A model generated the notes under the pieces. It searched no databases. It saw only the letters and a list, made by a program, of their open reading frames with translations, and had not been told where the DNA came from. Positions 55,253 through 64,000 of a stretch of DNA of 64,000 nt are shown here, one piece after another (position 1 is the stretch's first letter; each line of letters starts with the position of its first letter). The translations under genes were made by a program, and so were the position numbers. Source of the DNA: Nostoc sp. CHAB 5824 (GTDB taxonomy: Bacteria; Cyanobacteriota; Cyanobacteriia; Cyanobacteriales; Nostocaceae); the NCBI RefSeq assembly GCF_020829665.1, contig NZ_JAIVFT010000007.1, forward strand, positions 124,001 through 188,000. The letters are read 5' to 3'.

Positions 55253-56437
55253 ATGCAGGGAAATTTAAATGAAATTGATATTTGCAGTATCCTGCAATTG
55301 ATTGAGTTAGGACAGCGAACTGGGCAACTATGGGTGAGAGCTACTAGCTCTCACCATAACAACAAACTGGGTGGAGACGTAGCAAGCATTTATCGCTCTA
55401 AACAACAGTCTTGGTTCGTCTTTTTCCTCAATGGCCAAATTATCTATTGCCAGGAAGGCGAGAGTAGTTTATCCAGAATTGACGATTATTTACGTCATTA
55501 CCGAGTTGAGATGCGACTCACCGACAAACAAATTGCCTCTCTACCATCAACCGACGCGCCAGAGTATGCCTATCTTTGGGCACTCTTGGAGCGGAATATC
55601 ATCAACCCCAAGATAGCTGGTAGTATCATTCGCGGCTTGGTGCATGAAACCCTCTTTGACTTGCTGAGTTTACACCAAGGTAACTTCATTCTCCATCAGG
55701 GTGCGGCACTTGCCCCACAATTAAACACTTTCGAGATTACTTTTTTTGTTACAAAAATTACGAAGCAGGTACAAGAGTGGAAGCAACTGTATCCACATAT
55801 TCAGTCTCCAGAACAATTGCCAGTGCTATCTGACAAAGTTCAGCTACAATCATCGCTACCAGAAGCAACCGTAAATAAGCTACAACATTGGGCTGATGGC
55901 AAAACATCCCTGCGTCAACTGGCTCGCTATCTCAACCGAGACATTTTGACGGTCGCTAAGGCAATATATCCATATGTGCAACAGAGTTGGTTACAACTAG
56001 TATATTCAGTTACAACTAAACCAGATACCCACACTGATAGTTGGGAATTGAAGGGAAAACACAAGGGGCGGATAGTATGTATTGACGATGCGATCGCCAT
56101 CGGTGAGACTATAAATTCGATCTTACAACCACAAGGTTATGAAGCGATCGCTCTCACCAATCCTTTAGAGGCACTGAGTCTGGTTTTTCAACTCAAACCG
56201 GATTTAATTTTATGCGACATTGCCATGTCGGAATTGGAGGGGTACGAGGTTTGCGCCATGTTGCGACATTCAACAGCATTTCGGCTCATACCGATTATTA
56301 TGCTCACTGGTAAAGATGGATTTATTGATCGAGTCAAAGCTAGTATGGTCGGGGCAACAGATTATTTAACAAAACCATTTACAGACACTGAGTTACTTAT
56401 GCTCGTAGAGAAATATATCAACATAGACTCTCAATAA
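55253..56437 (+). CDS. hmpA: HmpA, PatA-family response regulator (DUF4388 + receiver)
   Basis: The N-terminal half is a PATAN/DUF4388 domain (GNLNEIDICSILQLIELGQRTGQL), which in PatA-type regulators acts on pilus or cell-division targets. A helical middle part (ASLPSTDAPEYAYLWALLE, then GLVHETLFDLLSL) follows. The C-terminal receiver (about residues 265-394) has IVCIDDA, the acceptor Asp in LILCDIAMSELEG, MLTGKD and YLTKPF. The 394-residue length is typical. It begins the plus-strand hmp gene order. Confidence 0.94.
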   Translation: MQGNLNEIDICSILQLIELGQRTGQLWVRATSSHHNNKLGGDVASIYRSKQQSWFVFFLNGQIIYCQEGESSLSRIDDYLRHYRVEMRLTDKQIASLPSTDAPEYAYLWALLERNIINPKIAGSIIRGLVHETLFDLLSLHQGNFILHQGAALAPQLNTFEITFFVTKITKQVQEWKQLYPHIQSPEQLPVLSDKVQLQSSLPEATVNKLQHWADGKTSLRQLARYLNRDILTVAKAIYPYVQQSWLQLVYSVTTKPDTHTDSWELKGKHKGRIVCIDDAIAIGETINSILQPQGYEAIALTNPLEALSLVFQLKPDLILCDIAMSELEGYEVCAMLRHSTAFRLIPIIMLTGKDGFIDRVKASMVGATDYLTKPFTDTELLMLVEKYINIDSQ

Positions 56438-56649
56438 AGCATGGGGCGCATAAAGAGATCCAAGATTTGTTGATCTACTAAAAGATCAGGTAAAAGATGT
56501 TATCACAGAGTCAGCTAACTCAGTGAAACCTCAATATCCAGAAAAATAGTCAAAAACTAGAATTAATTTATACAGTTAATACTTGCTTGCGGAGGAATCA
56601 GGGAATGTTCCAAATAGGAACGTCTACATCAGGAGGTAAATAGACATTT

Positions 56650-57015
56650 ATGAGTACAGTTCTGATTGTGGAAGACAGTATCGCGCAAAGGGAGATGATT
56701 ACAGACCTCCTGAAAGCAACTGGTCTAACAGTAACCCATGCCAGTGACGGATTAGAAGCATTGGAGGCAATTCAAATAGCGCCTCCCGATTTAGTGGTAT
56801 TGGATATTGTCATGCCCCGGATGAACGGCTACGAAGTTTGTCGGCGGTTAAAATCCGATCCAAAAACCCAAAATGTCCCTGTAGTTATGTGTTCTTCCAA
56901 AGGCGAAGAATTTGATCGCTATTGGGGCATGAAACAGGGTGCAGATGCCTACATAGCCAAACCATTTCAACCAACCGAGTTGGTAGGAACAGTCAAACAA
57001 CTGCTGCGAGGATAA
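56650..57015 (+). CDS. hmpB: HmpB, CheY-like response regulator
   Basis: A 121-residue single receiver domain: STVLIVEDSIAQREM, acceptor Asp in LVVLDIVMPRMNG, VVMCSSKG and the Lys of YIAKPFQP. It is the CheY-like member of the hmp/PilH class, which takes phosphate from the CheA-like HmpE and controls the pilus motor. AGGAGG lies upstream at about 56630. HmpC follows after 13 bp. Confidence 0.95.
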   Translation: MSTVLIVEDSIAQREMITDLLKATGLTVTHASDGLEALEAIQIAPPDLVVLDIVMPRMNGYEVCRRLKSDPKTQNVPVVMCSSKGEEFDRYWGMKQGADAYIAKPFQPTELVGTVKQLLRG

Positions 57016-57028
57016 GGACAAAAGCAAT

Positions 57029-57559
57029 ATGGTCAGCAAACCGGACTTTTTAAGTGGCAGTGGTCAAGACCATTTCCGACCAGAATTACAAGTAGAAAGT
57101 CCTGAAGGTGAGTTACATTTGAGGTTTTACATTCCCTCGCATCAGGAGTTTGCACTACAAGCAACTGGCATCCGGGAGGTAATTGAACTAAGTCCTGATA
57201 GAATCACCCCGATTCCTAATGCTTCTCCTTTACTTTTGGGTACTCTAAATTTACGAGGTCGAGTTATTTGGGTGGCTGATTTGGGTCAATTTCTTGGGGA
57301 AGCAAGTGCATTAAACACAGATAGAGCTGAAATTCCGGTGATTGCTATTGAAGAGCAAGACACAATAGTGGGTTTAGCAGTAGAGGAAATCGGTGGTATG
57401 CACTGGTTGGATGTCCAGAATCTCATGCCACCAACTAGTGTTCCAGATACTATGGCTCCCTTTTTACGTGGAGAGTGGTTATTAGGTGCTAAAAACAATC
57501 AGTGTCTACGGCTGCTCGATCAAATGGCAATTTTACGGAGTGCTAGGTGGGCAGGATGA
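57029..57559 (+). CDS. hmpC: HmpC, CheW-like adaptor
   Basis: A 176-residue CheW domain, linking the receptor HmpD with the kinase HmpE. Motifs are [38 protein letters not shown] and the later [16 protein letters not shown], with a normal end SCLR-like loop ([14 protein letters not shown]). An N-terminal tail of about 30 residues precedes the domain. The stop overlaps an ATG of hmpD (ATGA at 57556), and another start for hmpD lies 15 bases on. Confidence 0.95.
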   Translation: MVSKPDFLSGSGQDHFRPELQVESPEGELHLRFYIPSHQEFALQATGIREVIELSPDRITPIPNASPLLLGTLNLRGRVIWVADLGQFLGEASALNTDRAEIPVIAIEEQDTIVGLAVEEIGGMHWLDVQNLMPPTSVPDTMAPFLRGEWLLGAKNNQCLRLLDQMAILRSARWAG

Positions 57560-57573
57560 AATTGGAGGAGGAA

Positions 57574-60504
57574 ATGGCAGCAAGTATTGATAATTACGAG
57601 CCAACATATCAACAGGCGATGACCGCCTATGTTCAAAGAAATTATGAGGTTGCCGCCACTTTAGTTGACCAAGTGGTGCAAAATTTACCAAATGACCCTA
57701 ACTCCCATTTGTTACGGGGTCACATCTACTATGTTTTGCAGCAGTACGATGTAGCAAAAGAAGAATATCAACAGGTATTACGGTTAACTAACGATCAAGA
57801 AATTATTGGTTTTGCCAATAATGGAATTGAGAATATCAATCAATATTTACAGTCATTCAGTGGGGAGATTGATACATCAGAAAGTCAACAGCAAATAAAT
57901 TCCCCAGAGATGTCTGATGCACTGGCATATAGTGAACAAGAATTAAAAAATTTGGGCGCTGGTGAGGAATTTGACAGCAAAAACCTTGATTTGAACTTTT
58001 TTGGAGAGCATGAAGAACCTGTAAATGGCGTTGAGGAACTATCTTCAAATAGCCCATTTGATATACCCACAGAAGATAGTATTGGAACGAGAAAAATATC
58101 AGATTCTTCTATAACTTTTGGTGACGATCCTTTTGCCTTCAATGAAGAATCACAGGAACAAGAGTCCAATAGCAGTAGTTGGGAGGATAAAACAGAATTA
58201 GAGTTGCCTGCCTTCTGGCAGGAAGATATGTCAGAAGAGAGCCACGAAGAATCATTAGTAAATAGTCAGTTTTCAGATAATGGGATAAATTCTGATCGCG
58301 TAAATTCAGCTATTGACAATAATAACTCTTCATCTTTTAATTCAAAAACTGGGAATGACGAGAGTAATTTTCCTGATTTGTTGAGTGAGCCAAATTCTCC
58401 AAAGCCTAGGATTGAAAACTTAGAATATACAAAATCTAGTTTGGAGGACGAAACTTTTCTTATTGTTGAAGAAAAATTTAAAAATAGTTCGTCAACAAAT
58501 AACAACAGTCAATATGATTTGCCTGAAACCGAACCAAATGATTGGTTGAAGTCAAAAAAAATTGGCGCAAAAGAAGCTTTTGCGCCGGATTTGTCTGATG
58601 AGGCTTCATCCTTTAGTAGTAACCTTCCTGTAAAAGAAAAGCAATTCAAATCAGGCGAAGTCATCAGTAAAAATAGCTTTGATGACGATGATAATTTTGA
58701 TATGGAAGCATTTGAGTCTGCCTTTGGCTCAGAGGGGTTAAGCCCTTATGAAGACTCAAACAATATACTGAATGGAGAAAATTCTAAGAGCAATATAGAA
58801 TTTTTAGATGACTTTGAGGAATTTGATGATTTAGGCAGCATTCCAGGATTTGACTTGATTGAAGGAGATTCTAACTTTGGTGATCTAGCAATGCATTCTG
58901 CCCCATTAGAAACCAGTGGCAGTGGACGCTCTCAAGTTGTGGAGGCTTCTGCAAGTAATGCAGCTGATCGTGAAGAGGAACTATTCACAATGACTGGTTC
59001 CCATGAAGGAGTTCCAGTCTTTAGCCAAACAGATGTCTCGAAACTAGAACCCACTGTCAGTATCGAGCAAGGATGGTTAGCACCATTAGAGAATGCTTCG
59101 ATAGAAAGGAAACAATGGTTAATTGCTGGAAGTGTGGGCATTGTCTCGGCGCTGGTTGTAGCCACAGTTAGTTTTGTCGCTACCACATTTTCGCCACCCC
59201 AACAACGAGAATCAGTCCGAAACACAGGTTGGGCAATGTCACTCGCAGCTGGGATTGCAGGTTTTGCTACCGCAGGCTTCATGGGGAATCTTGCACTCAA
59301 ACAAATTCGGCGCACAACTGATGATCTCCAAGCTCAGTTTGAGGCTGTACGTCAAGGAAATTTGAATGCTCAAGCCACAGTGTTTTCCGAAGATGAATTG
59401 GGCCATTTATCCACTGGCTTTAATGAAATGGCGCGGGTAATTTTCACGACTACAAGTGAAGCCCAACGGAAAGCCGATGAACAAGAGGAAGCCAAAGAAA
59501 ACTTGCAACGCCAGGTGATTCGCCTTTTGGATGATGTGGAAGGAGCTGCTAGAGGTGATTTAACAGTCCAAGCTGAAGTCACAGCCGACGTATTGGGAGC
59601 GGTAGCTGACGCTTTTAACCTGACAATTCAAAACCTGCGGGATATTGTGCAACAGGTAAAAGTGGCAGCGAAGGATGTGACAAAAGGTGCAACCAACTCC
59701 GAAACCTTTGCTAGAGCCTTATCTAGTGATGCCTTGCGCCAAGCAGAAGAGTTGGCAGTGACGCTGAATTCTGTACAGGTAATGACCGACTCGATTCAGC
59801 GGGTAGCAGAGGCAGCGCGGGAGGCTGAAACCGTCGCCCGTGATGCTAGCACGATCGCTCTTAAAGGCGGCGAAGCAGTAGAAAATACCGTGGCGGGGAT
59901 TTTGGAAATTCGAGAAACCGTTGCCGAAACTACTCGAAAAGTGAAGCGGCTGGCGGAATCTTCCCAAGAAATTTCTAAGATTGTGGCGTTGATTTCCCAG
60001 ATTGCTTCGAGAACAAACTTACTGGCACTCAATGCTAGCATTGAGGCGGCAAGAGCGGGAGAAGCTGGACGCGGGTTTGCGATCGTAGCAGACGAAGTGC
60101 GCCAGCTAGCAGATAAATCTGCTAAATCCTTGAAGGAAATTGAGCAAATTGTGATGCAAATCCAAAGCGAAACAGGCTCTGTAATGACCGCAATGGAAGA
60201 AGGCACACAACAAGTAATTAAAGGTACAAAATTGGCAGAAGAAGCCAAGCGATCGCTCGAAAACATTATTCAAGTGGCGAATCGCATCGATATTCTTGTG
60301 CGCTCAATTACCAGCGACACTGTGGAACAAACTGAAACTTCCCGCGCCGTCGCTCATGTAATGCAATCAGTAGAACTTACCGCGCAAGAAACTTCCCAGG
60401 AAGCACAGCGAGTTTCAGGTGCCCTACAACACTTAGTAGGTGTATCCCGTGACTTAATCGCCTCCGTTGAACGTTTCCGAGTGGAAACTATGGAAACCAG
60501 ATAA
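57574..60504 (+). CDS. hmpD: HmpD, methyl-accepting chemotaxis-like receptor
   Basis: A 976-residue receptor. The N terminus has one or two TPR-like repeats ([20 protein letters not shown], then [19 protein letters not shown]). A disordered acidic region follows, to about residue 490, with many [12 protein letters not shown] and SNFGDL phrases. Two membrane helices are close together ([20 protein letters not shown] and [18 protein letters not shown]), with only a short loop between, so it has almost no external sensor. Then come HAMP and the signalling hairpin tip [18 protein letters not shown] with [12 protein letters not shown]. The ATG at 57574 is chosen because GGAGGAGGA lies five bases upstream; an ATG at 57556 is also possible. 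Confidence 0.94.
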   Translation: MAASIDNYEPTYQQAMTAYVQRNYEVAATLVDQVVQNLPNDPNSHLLRGHIYYVLQQYDVAKEEYQQVLRLTNDQEIIGFANNGIENINQYLQSFSGEIDTSESQQQINSPEMSDALAYSEQELKNLGAGEEFDSKNLDLNFFGEHEEPVNGVEELSSNSPFDIPTEDSIGTRKISDSSITFGDDPFAFNEESQEQESNSSSWEDKTELELPAFWQEDMSEESHEESLVNSQFSDNGINSDRVNSAIDNNNSSSFNSKTGNDESNFPDLLSEPNSPKPRIENLEYTKSSLEDETFLIVEEKFKNSSSTNNNSQYDLPETEPNDWLKSKKIGAKEAFAPDLSDEASSFSSNLPVKEKQFKSGEVISKNSFDDDDNFDMEAFESAFGSEGLSPYEDSNNILNGENSKSNIEFLDDFEEFDDLGSIPGFDLIEGDSNFGDLAMHSAPLETSGSGRSQVVEASASNAADREEELFTMTGSHEGVPVFSQTDVSKLEPTVSIEQGWLAPLENASIERKQWLIAGSVGIVSALVVATVSFVATTFSPPQQRESVRNTGWAMSLAAGIAGFATAGFMGNLALKQIRRTTDDLQAQFEAVRQGNLNAQATVFSEDELGHLSTGFNEMARVIFTTTSEAQRKADEQEEAKENLQRQVIRLLDDVEGAARGDLTVQAEVTADVLGAVADAFNLTIQNLRDIVQQVKVAAKDVTKGATNSETFARALSSDALRQAEELAVTLNSVQVMTDSIQRVAEAAREAETVARDASTIALKGGEAVENTVAGILEIRETVAETTRKVKRLAESSQEISKIVALISQIASRTNLLALNASIEAARAGEAGRGFAIVADEVRQLADKSAKSLKEIEQIVMQIQSETGSVMTAMEEGTQQVIKGTKLAEEAKRSLENIIQVANRIDILVRSITSDTVEQTETSRAVAHVMQSVELTAQETSQEAQRVSGALQHLVGVSRDLIASVERFRVETMETR

Positions 60505-60537
60505 ATTGTCATTTGTCCTTTGTCTTTTGTTATTTGC

Positions 60538-60590
60538 TAATAACCAATGACCAATGACCAATGACCAATGACCAATGACTAATGACTAAA
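60538..60590. repeat. Heptamer repeats in the hmpD-hmpE spacer
   Basis: Five to seven tandem copies of accaatg (last ones taatgact) lie in the 90-bp spacer, ahead of the hmpE ATG. They leave little room for a promoter, so hmpE is likely co-transcribed with hmpD. Such heptamer runs are frequent in Nostoc spacers and their number often varies between strains. Confidence 0.7.
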
Positions 60591-60595
60591 AAACT

Positions 60596-63500
60596 ATGCT
60601 GCCGGAACAACAACAGCGGATTTTGGGTTACTTTATCGAAGAAGCCAGGGATCACCTGAATACCATTGAGCAGGGGTTGCTGAATTTAGAGGGTACCCTG
60701 AACGACCCGGAAATGATCAGTGAAGTCTTCCGGGCGGCTCACTCCATCAAAGGAGGAGCTGCGATGCTTGGATTGACTAGCATCCAGCATACCTCCCACC
60801 GTCTGGAAGATTGTTTCAAAGTTCTCAAAGAGCATCCGGTTCAGGTTGACCAAAAGTTAGAGTCTTTATTTCTCGGTGTATCTGATACCCTGAAAGCCCT
60901 GTTAGAGCATTTGAGCGGACCATTTGGTCTTTCTGAAGATGCAGCTAATACTTTGATGTCAGAAACTGAGCCGGTCTTTCAATGGCTAAATCAGCATTTG
61001 GAACTACTTGTAGAACAAGGGAACAGTGGAGTAGCTAGCAGTCCTGACGCAACAGAACTACACACAACCTCTGTAGAAAATGTCTCTACACTTACAGAAC
61101 TTTTCCTGCGGCGAGATATTCCCAGTTTGCCAGAAGACACCCATCAGGAATCTCCAGAAATATCCTTCTCAGTAGCACCCCAAGAGGTACAAGACGTTCG
61201 CGGAGTCGCTAACGCTGCGCTATCGCCAGTCACCGCCAAAGAAAATAATAATTGGGGCGAGTTTCAAGCCCAAGTGTTGCAAAGGCTGCGGGAAATGTTG
61301 CAACTGTTTAAGCAAACAACAACACCCTCAACTCGACAAAATCTTCAGCAATGCTGTTACCAGTTAGTTAGACTTGGTGAGACTTGGAATTTGTCCAAGT
61401 GGTGTGGTTTGTGTGAAGCAGCAGCCAGTGCGATCGGCAATCCTGAAAATACTTATCTGACTTTAGCTAAAATTGTCATTACCGAAATCAAGCAAGCTCA
61501 AGAATTAGTCTTGCAAGGTAGGGAAGCCGAAATTGCAATTAGTCAGCAACTAGAAGCACTTTTGAGCTTTGCAGAAATTGAGTTGTTAGAAGTTTCCTCT
61601 GATTTGTTTGACGAACAGTCTGCGGCTTTGACAGAATTATCAGCTGCGTCAGAGCCAATTCTATCTGGTAACACCGAGCCGTTAGTCATAACTAACCTAG
61701 CCCAGACAACCGAAGAACTTAATCTAGATGAGGATACTAGTGTTCGCCCCTATCTTCATCAACAAGGGACACCACTAAACGCTGCGACTCACACTAGCCT
61801 TAGTTTCACCACACATGACGAAGCACATCCAATCAGTAGCAATCTTGACCCCAATGGGCCAGAGGTAGGAATAGCTGAGTTAAATACCCTTGCCGATTTA
61901 TTTGAAGGTGGTACTCCTGAACTAGATGAAAGCTGGCATCAAGAAGAAACCTTAGATATTGTTGCCAGCGATAACTTTGGGATTGATTTCAGTAGCACTG
62001 ACGCTGAGGATGCTCATAGCGATTTATCCGATTTCCTCTCCTTTGATGAAGACACAAGCAACGAGCAGCATTTAACAAACACAGCCATGACAGAAGATTT
62101 ATCCCTGTTATTTGGCGATAGTTTCCTAGAAAAAGAGAATTCAGAACCAGAAAATCAACAAATATCTGCTACTACTTTAGAGTTGAGTGCTTTTAACGTA
62201 CTTGATATAAATTTAGACTCTTCTTCTCCCGAAAATTTACAAGAATTTATTGATATTCCTAGTGATATAAACCAGTCTTCTGGGGAGATTGTCCAAAATA
62301 GTGTCAACAAAAACGATGTAGTTGAAGATTTATTAACACTTGCCCTAGATGATGATATTGAACTATTACCTACAGGCGAAGTAACTCAAGCAGAAACTGA
62401 GGCGAACGCCTCTGTAGAAGAACTATCTACCAATCAACAAAACAGTTTTGATAACTTATTCTTAGAAACTAGAAATGCAAATTGGGTAGAAGAAATTACC
62501 CCTAGTGACTACATAGAATTACCCCAGCAAACAGGCTTGTCTTTGGACAGCCTGTTTGCTGAAATGGAAGAACAGATATTACTGCCTACAAGTGAACCAG
62601 AAAATGACGATTTATTTGATACATCTATAGCAACAGCACCTGAGTTTTCTCAATCAGAAAATGATCTGAGCAACTTTTGGAACCAGGAAGCCACAGAGGA
62701 ACGGGACGAATTCGATTCCTTAATTGAGCAAAATGTGGAAAAGGCGTTAGAGGAAAGTTTGTTTGCTGCGGCTGATGACATTTTTGCCGAGACTCAGCAG
62801 GCAATACCTTCTCCTATAGCCAGTTTTGACATAGAAGAAGATTTTGATATCAATTTCCAGCACCAAGAGCAGCTAGATTTGATATTCTCATCAGATTCTG
62901 GAGATGATTTATTTGATGAGTTAGCACTGAGTAACTCAACTATTTCCCCTGCAATCAACGATCGCATACAATCCTCAGCGTCTGAAACGCCTTTGTTCGC
63001 GCAGCATCTAGGGGAAGAAATTATCAAGCGATCACAACAACCAGAAGCTTTAGATTTTGTTCCAGAATTTACTAATCAGCTCCCAGATATATCTGTTGTT
63101 GATCATGAACTTGATTCATTCGGCTCTTTCGATGACAATTCGCAACTGCTGTTTGAGGATGTAGCTATAGATGACTCCACCTATATTCAGATGGAAACTA
63201 CAGTTAATACTGTAGATCTATCGGCTACAGAAAATTCTCTAGATATCAGCTTTGGGGAAACTTCAGATTCAGCATCAGCCCAAGCACAGCCAGATGATTT
63301 GCTCGGCTCTTTCGATGACAATCCGCAACTGCTGTTTGAGGATGTAGCTATAGATGACTCCACCTATATTCAGATGGAAACTACAGTTAATACTGTAGAT
63401 CTATCGGCTACAGAAAATTCTCTAGATATCAGCTTTGGGGAAACTTCAGATTCAGCATCAGCCCAAGCACAGCCAGATGATTTGCTCGGCTCTTTCGATG

Positions 63501-64000
63501 ACAATCCGCAACTGCTGTTTGAGGATGTAGCTATAGATGACTCCACCTATATTCAGATGGAAACTACAGTTAATACTGTGGATCTATCGGCTACAGAAAA
63601 TTCTCTAGATATCAGCTTTGGGGAAACTTCAGATTTAGCATCAGCCCAAGCACAGCCAGATGATTCGCTCGGCTCTTTCGATGACAATCCGCAACTGCTG
63701 TTTGAGGATGTAGCTATAGATGACTCCACCTATATTCAAATGGAAACCACAGATAATACTGTGGATCTATCGGCTACAGAAAATTCTCTAGATATTAGCT
63801 TTGGGGAAACTTCAGATTTAGCATCAGCCCAAGCACAGCCAGATGATTTGCTCGGCTCTTTCGATGACAATCCGCAACTGCTGTTTGAGGATGTAGCTAT
63901 AGATGACTCCACCTATATTCAGATGGAAACTACAGCTAATACTGTGGATCTATCGGCTACAGAAAATTCTCTAGATATTAGCTTTGGGGAAACTTCAGAT
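60596..64000 (+). CDS. hmpE: HmpE, CheA-like histidine kinase (partial, runs off window)
   Basis: The ATG at 60596 opens an uninterrupted frame of 1135 codons to the window end. The first domain is a histidine phosphotransfer domain: RILGYFIEEARDHLNTIEQG, then the phosphorylated His in FRAAHSIKGGAAMLG. A second helical domain lies at about residues 215-345. From about 345 on, the protein is an acidic, disordered linker with repeated D-L-F-type motifs (LADLFEGG, LSLLFGDS, LDSLFAEM, DDLFDEL). The last 290 residues are a 61-residue tandem repeat. The dimerisation, kinase, CheW and receiver domains expected for CheA/HmpE lie beyond the window. Confidence 0.92.
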   Translation, partial: MLPEQQQRILGYFIEEARDHLNTIEQGLLNLEGTLNDPEMISEVFRAAHSIKGGAAMLGLTSIQHTSHRLEDCFKVLKEHPVQVDQKLESLFLGVSDTLKALLEHLSGPFGLSEDAANTLMSETEPVFQWLNQHLELLVEQGNSGVASSPDATELHTTSVENVSTLTELFLRRDIPSLPEDTHQESPEISFSVAPQEVQDVRGVANAALSPVTAKENNNWGEFQAQVLQRLREMLQLFKQTTTPSTRQNLQQCCYQLVRLGETWNLSKWCGLCEAAASAIGNPENTYLTLAKIVITEIKQAQELVLQGREAEIAISQQLEALLSFAEIELLEVSSDLFDEQSAALTELSAASEPILSGNTEPLVITNLAQTTEELNLDEDTSVRPYLHQQGTPLNAATHTSLSFTTHDEAHPISSNLDPNGPEVGIAELNTLADLFEGGTPELDESWHQEETLDIVASDNFGIDFSSTDAEDAHSDLSDFLSFDEDTSNEQHLTNTAMTEDLSLLFGDSFLEKENSEPENQQISATTLELSAFNVLDINLDSSSPENLQEFIDIPSDINQSSGEIVQNSVNKNDVVEDLLTLALDDDIELLPTGEVTQAETEANASVEELSTNQQNSFDNLFLETRNANWVEEITPSDYIELPQQTGLSLDSLFAEMEEQILLPTSEPENDDLFDTSIATAPEFSQSENDLSNFWNQEATEERDEFDSLIEQNVEKALEESLFAAADDIFAETQQAIPSPIASFDIEEDFDINFQHQEQLDLIFSSDSGDDLFDELALSNSTISPAINDRIQSSASETPLFAQHLGEEIIKRSQQPEALDFVPEFTNQLPDISVVDHELDSFGSFDDNSQLLFEDVAIDDSTYIQMETTVNTVDLSATENSLDISFGETSDSASAQAQPDDLLGSFDDNPQLLFEDVAIDDSTYIQMETTVNTVDLSATENSLDISFGETSDSASAQAQPDDLLGSFDDNPQLLFEDVAIDDSTYIQMETTVNTVDLSATENSLDISFGETSDLASAQAQPDDSLGSFDDNPQLLFEDVAIDDSTYIQMETTDNTVDLSATENSLDISFGETSDLASAQAQPDDLLGSFDDNPQLLFEDVAIDDSTYIQMETTANTVDLSATENSLDISFGETSD
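63121..64000 (+). repeat. 183-bp (61-codon) tandem repeat inside hmpE, at least 4.8 units
   Basis: The word cggctctttcgatgacaat starts at 63121, 63304, 63487, 63670 and 63853, exactly 183 bases apart. Units differ by only a few bases each (for example agattcagc/agatttagc, acagttaat/acagataat/acagctaat). Each encodes 61 residues from GSFDDNPQLLFEDVAIDD to SAQAQPDD. The repeat continues past the window end, so the copy number is unknown. Confidence 0.95.

Overview
The window comes from a filamentous, heterocyst-type cyanobacterium of the Nostoc group. The support is seen directly: many GCGATCGC (HIP1) octamers, photosynthesis and plastid-type genes (psbX, ycf66, ccsB, a cyAbrB regulator, a geranylgeranyl-reductase-like gene, a phytol-kinase-like gene, a cyanobacterial chorismate lyase), many short interspersed repeats between genes, and a chemotaxis-like cluster with the order of the hmp (hormogonium motility) locus of Nostoc punctiforme.

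Positions 1-8800 hold a carboxyl-terminal protease, small exported proteins, a GHL10 glycosidase, a PAS/GAF sensor protein whose kinase catalytic boxes are all substituted, tRNA-Lys(CTT), a PIN-toxin remnant and a DUF29 gene. Positions 8800-20000 hold a flavin monooxygenase, an OmpR-type regulator divergent from hisG, a three-gene phosphorelay (GAF/PAS kinase with a candidate bilin-binding GAF, single-domain regulator, hybrid kinase) and ychF. Positions 20000-32000 are mostly housekeeping: yidD, a phytol-kinase-like gene, a membrane gene broken by one TGA, an alpha/beta hydrolase, a redoxin, pyrH-frr, a GG-reductase family gene, a CPBP protease, cyAbrB and sdhB. Positions 32000-44000 hold two TolB-like lipoproteins, ycf66, psbX (38 codons), yggT, accC, tRNA-Leu(GAG), chorismate lyase, a DUF3352 gene, ccsB, a KGK-domain gene and a DUF3754 membrane protein.

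Positions 42300-53050 are the accessory part: Uma2 (DUF820) genes and remnants, one remnant split by a 125-bp MITE with a 10-bp target duplication; a second MITE family; a 21-bp minisatellite; and a two-gene conflict-type unit. That unit is a small membrane-segment protein followed with zero spacing by a CHAT protease / STAND-type NTPase / TPR protein. The TPR array is built of 120-bp repeats, and its 3' end is broken by a frameshift and a nonsense codon. After tilS comes a HigB/HigA toxin-antitoxin pair in which each gene carries one in-frame nonsense codon.

Positions 53100-64000 are the hmp-type locus: hmpF divergent from hmpA (PatA-like regulator), hmpB (CheY), hmpC (CheW), hmpD (chemoreceptor with a long acidic N-terminal region) and hmpE (CheA-like). 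hmpE runs off the window inside a nearly perfect 183-bp (61-residue) tandem repeat. In N. punctiforme this system controls type IV pilus motility and polysaccharide release in hormogonia.

All functional names come from motif recognition by eye. No database search or structure prediction was run.
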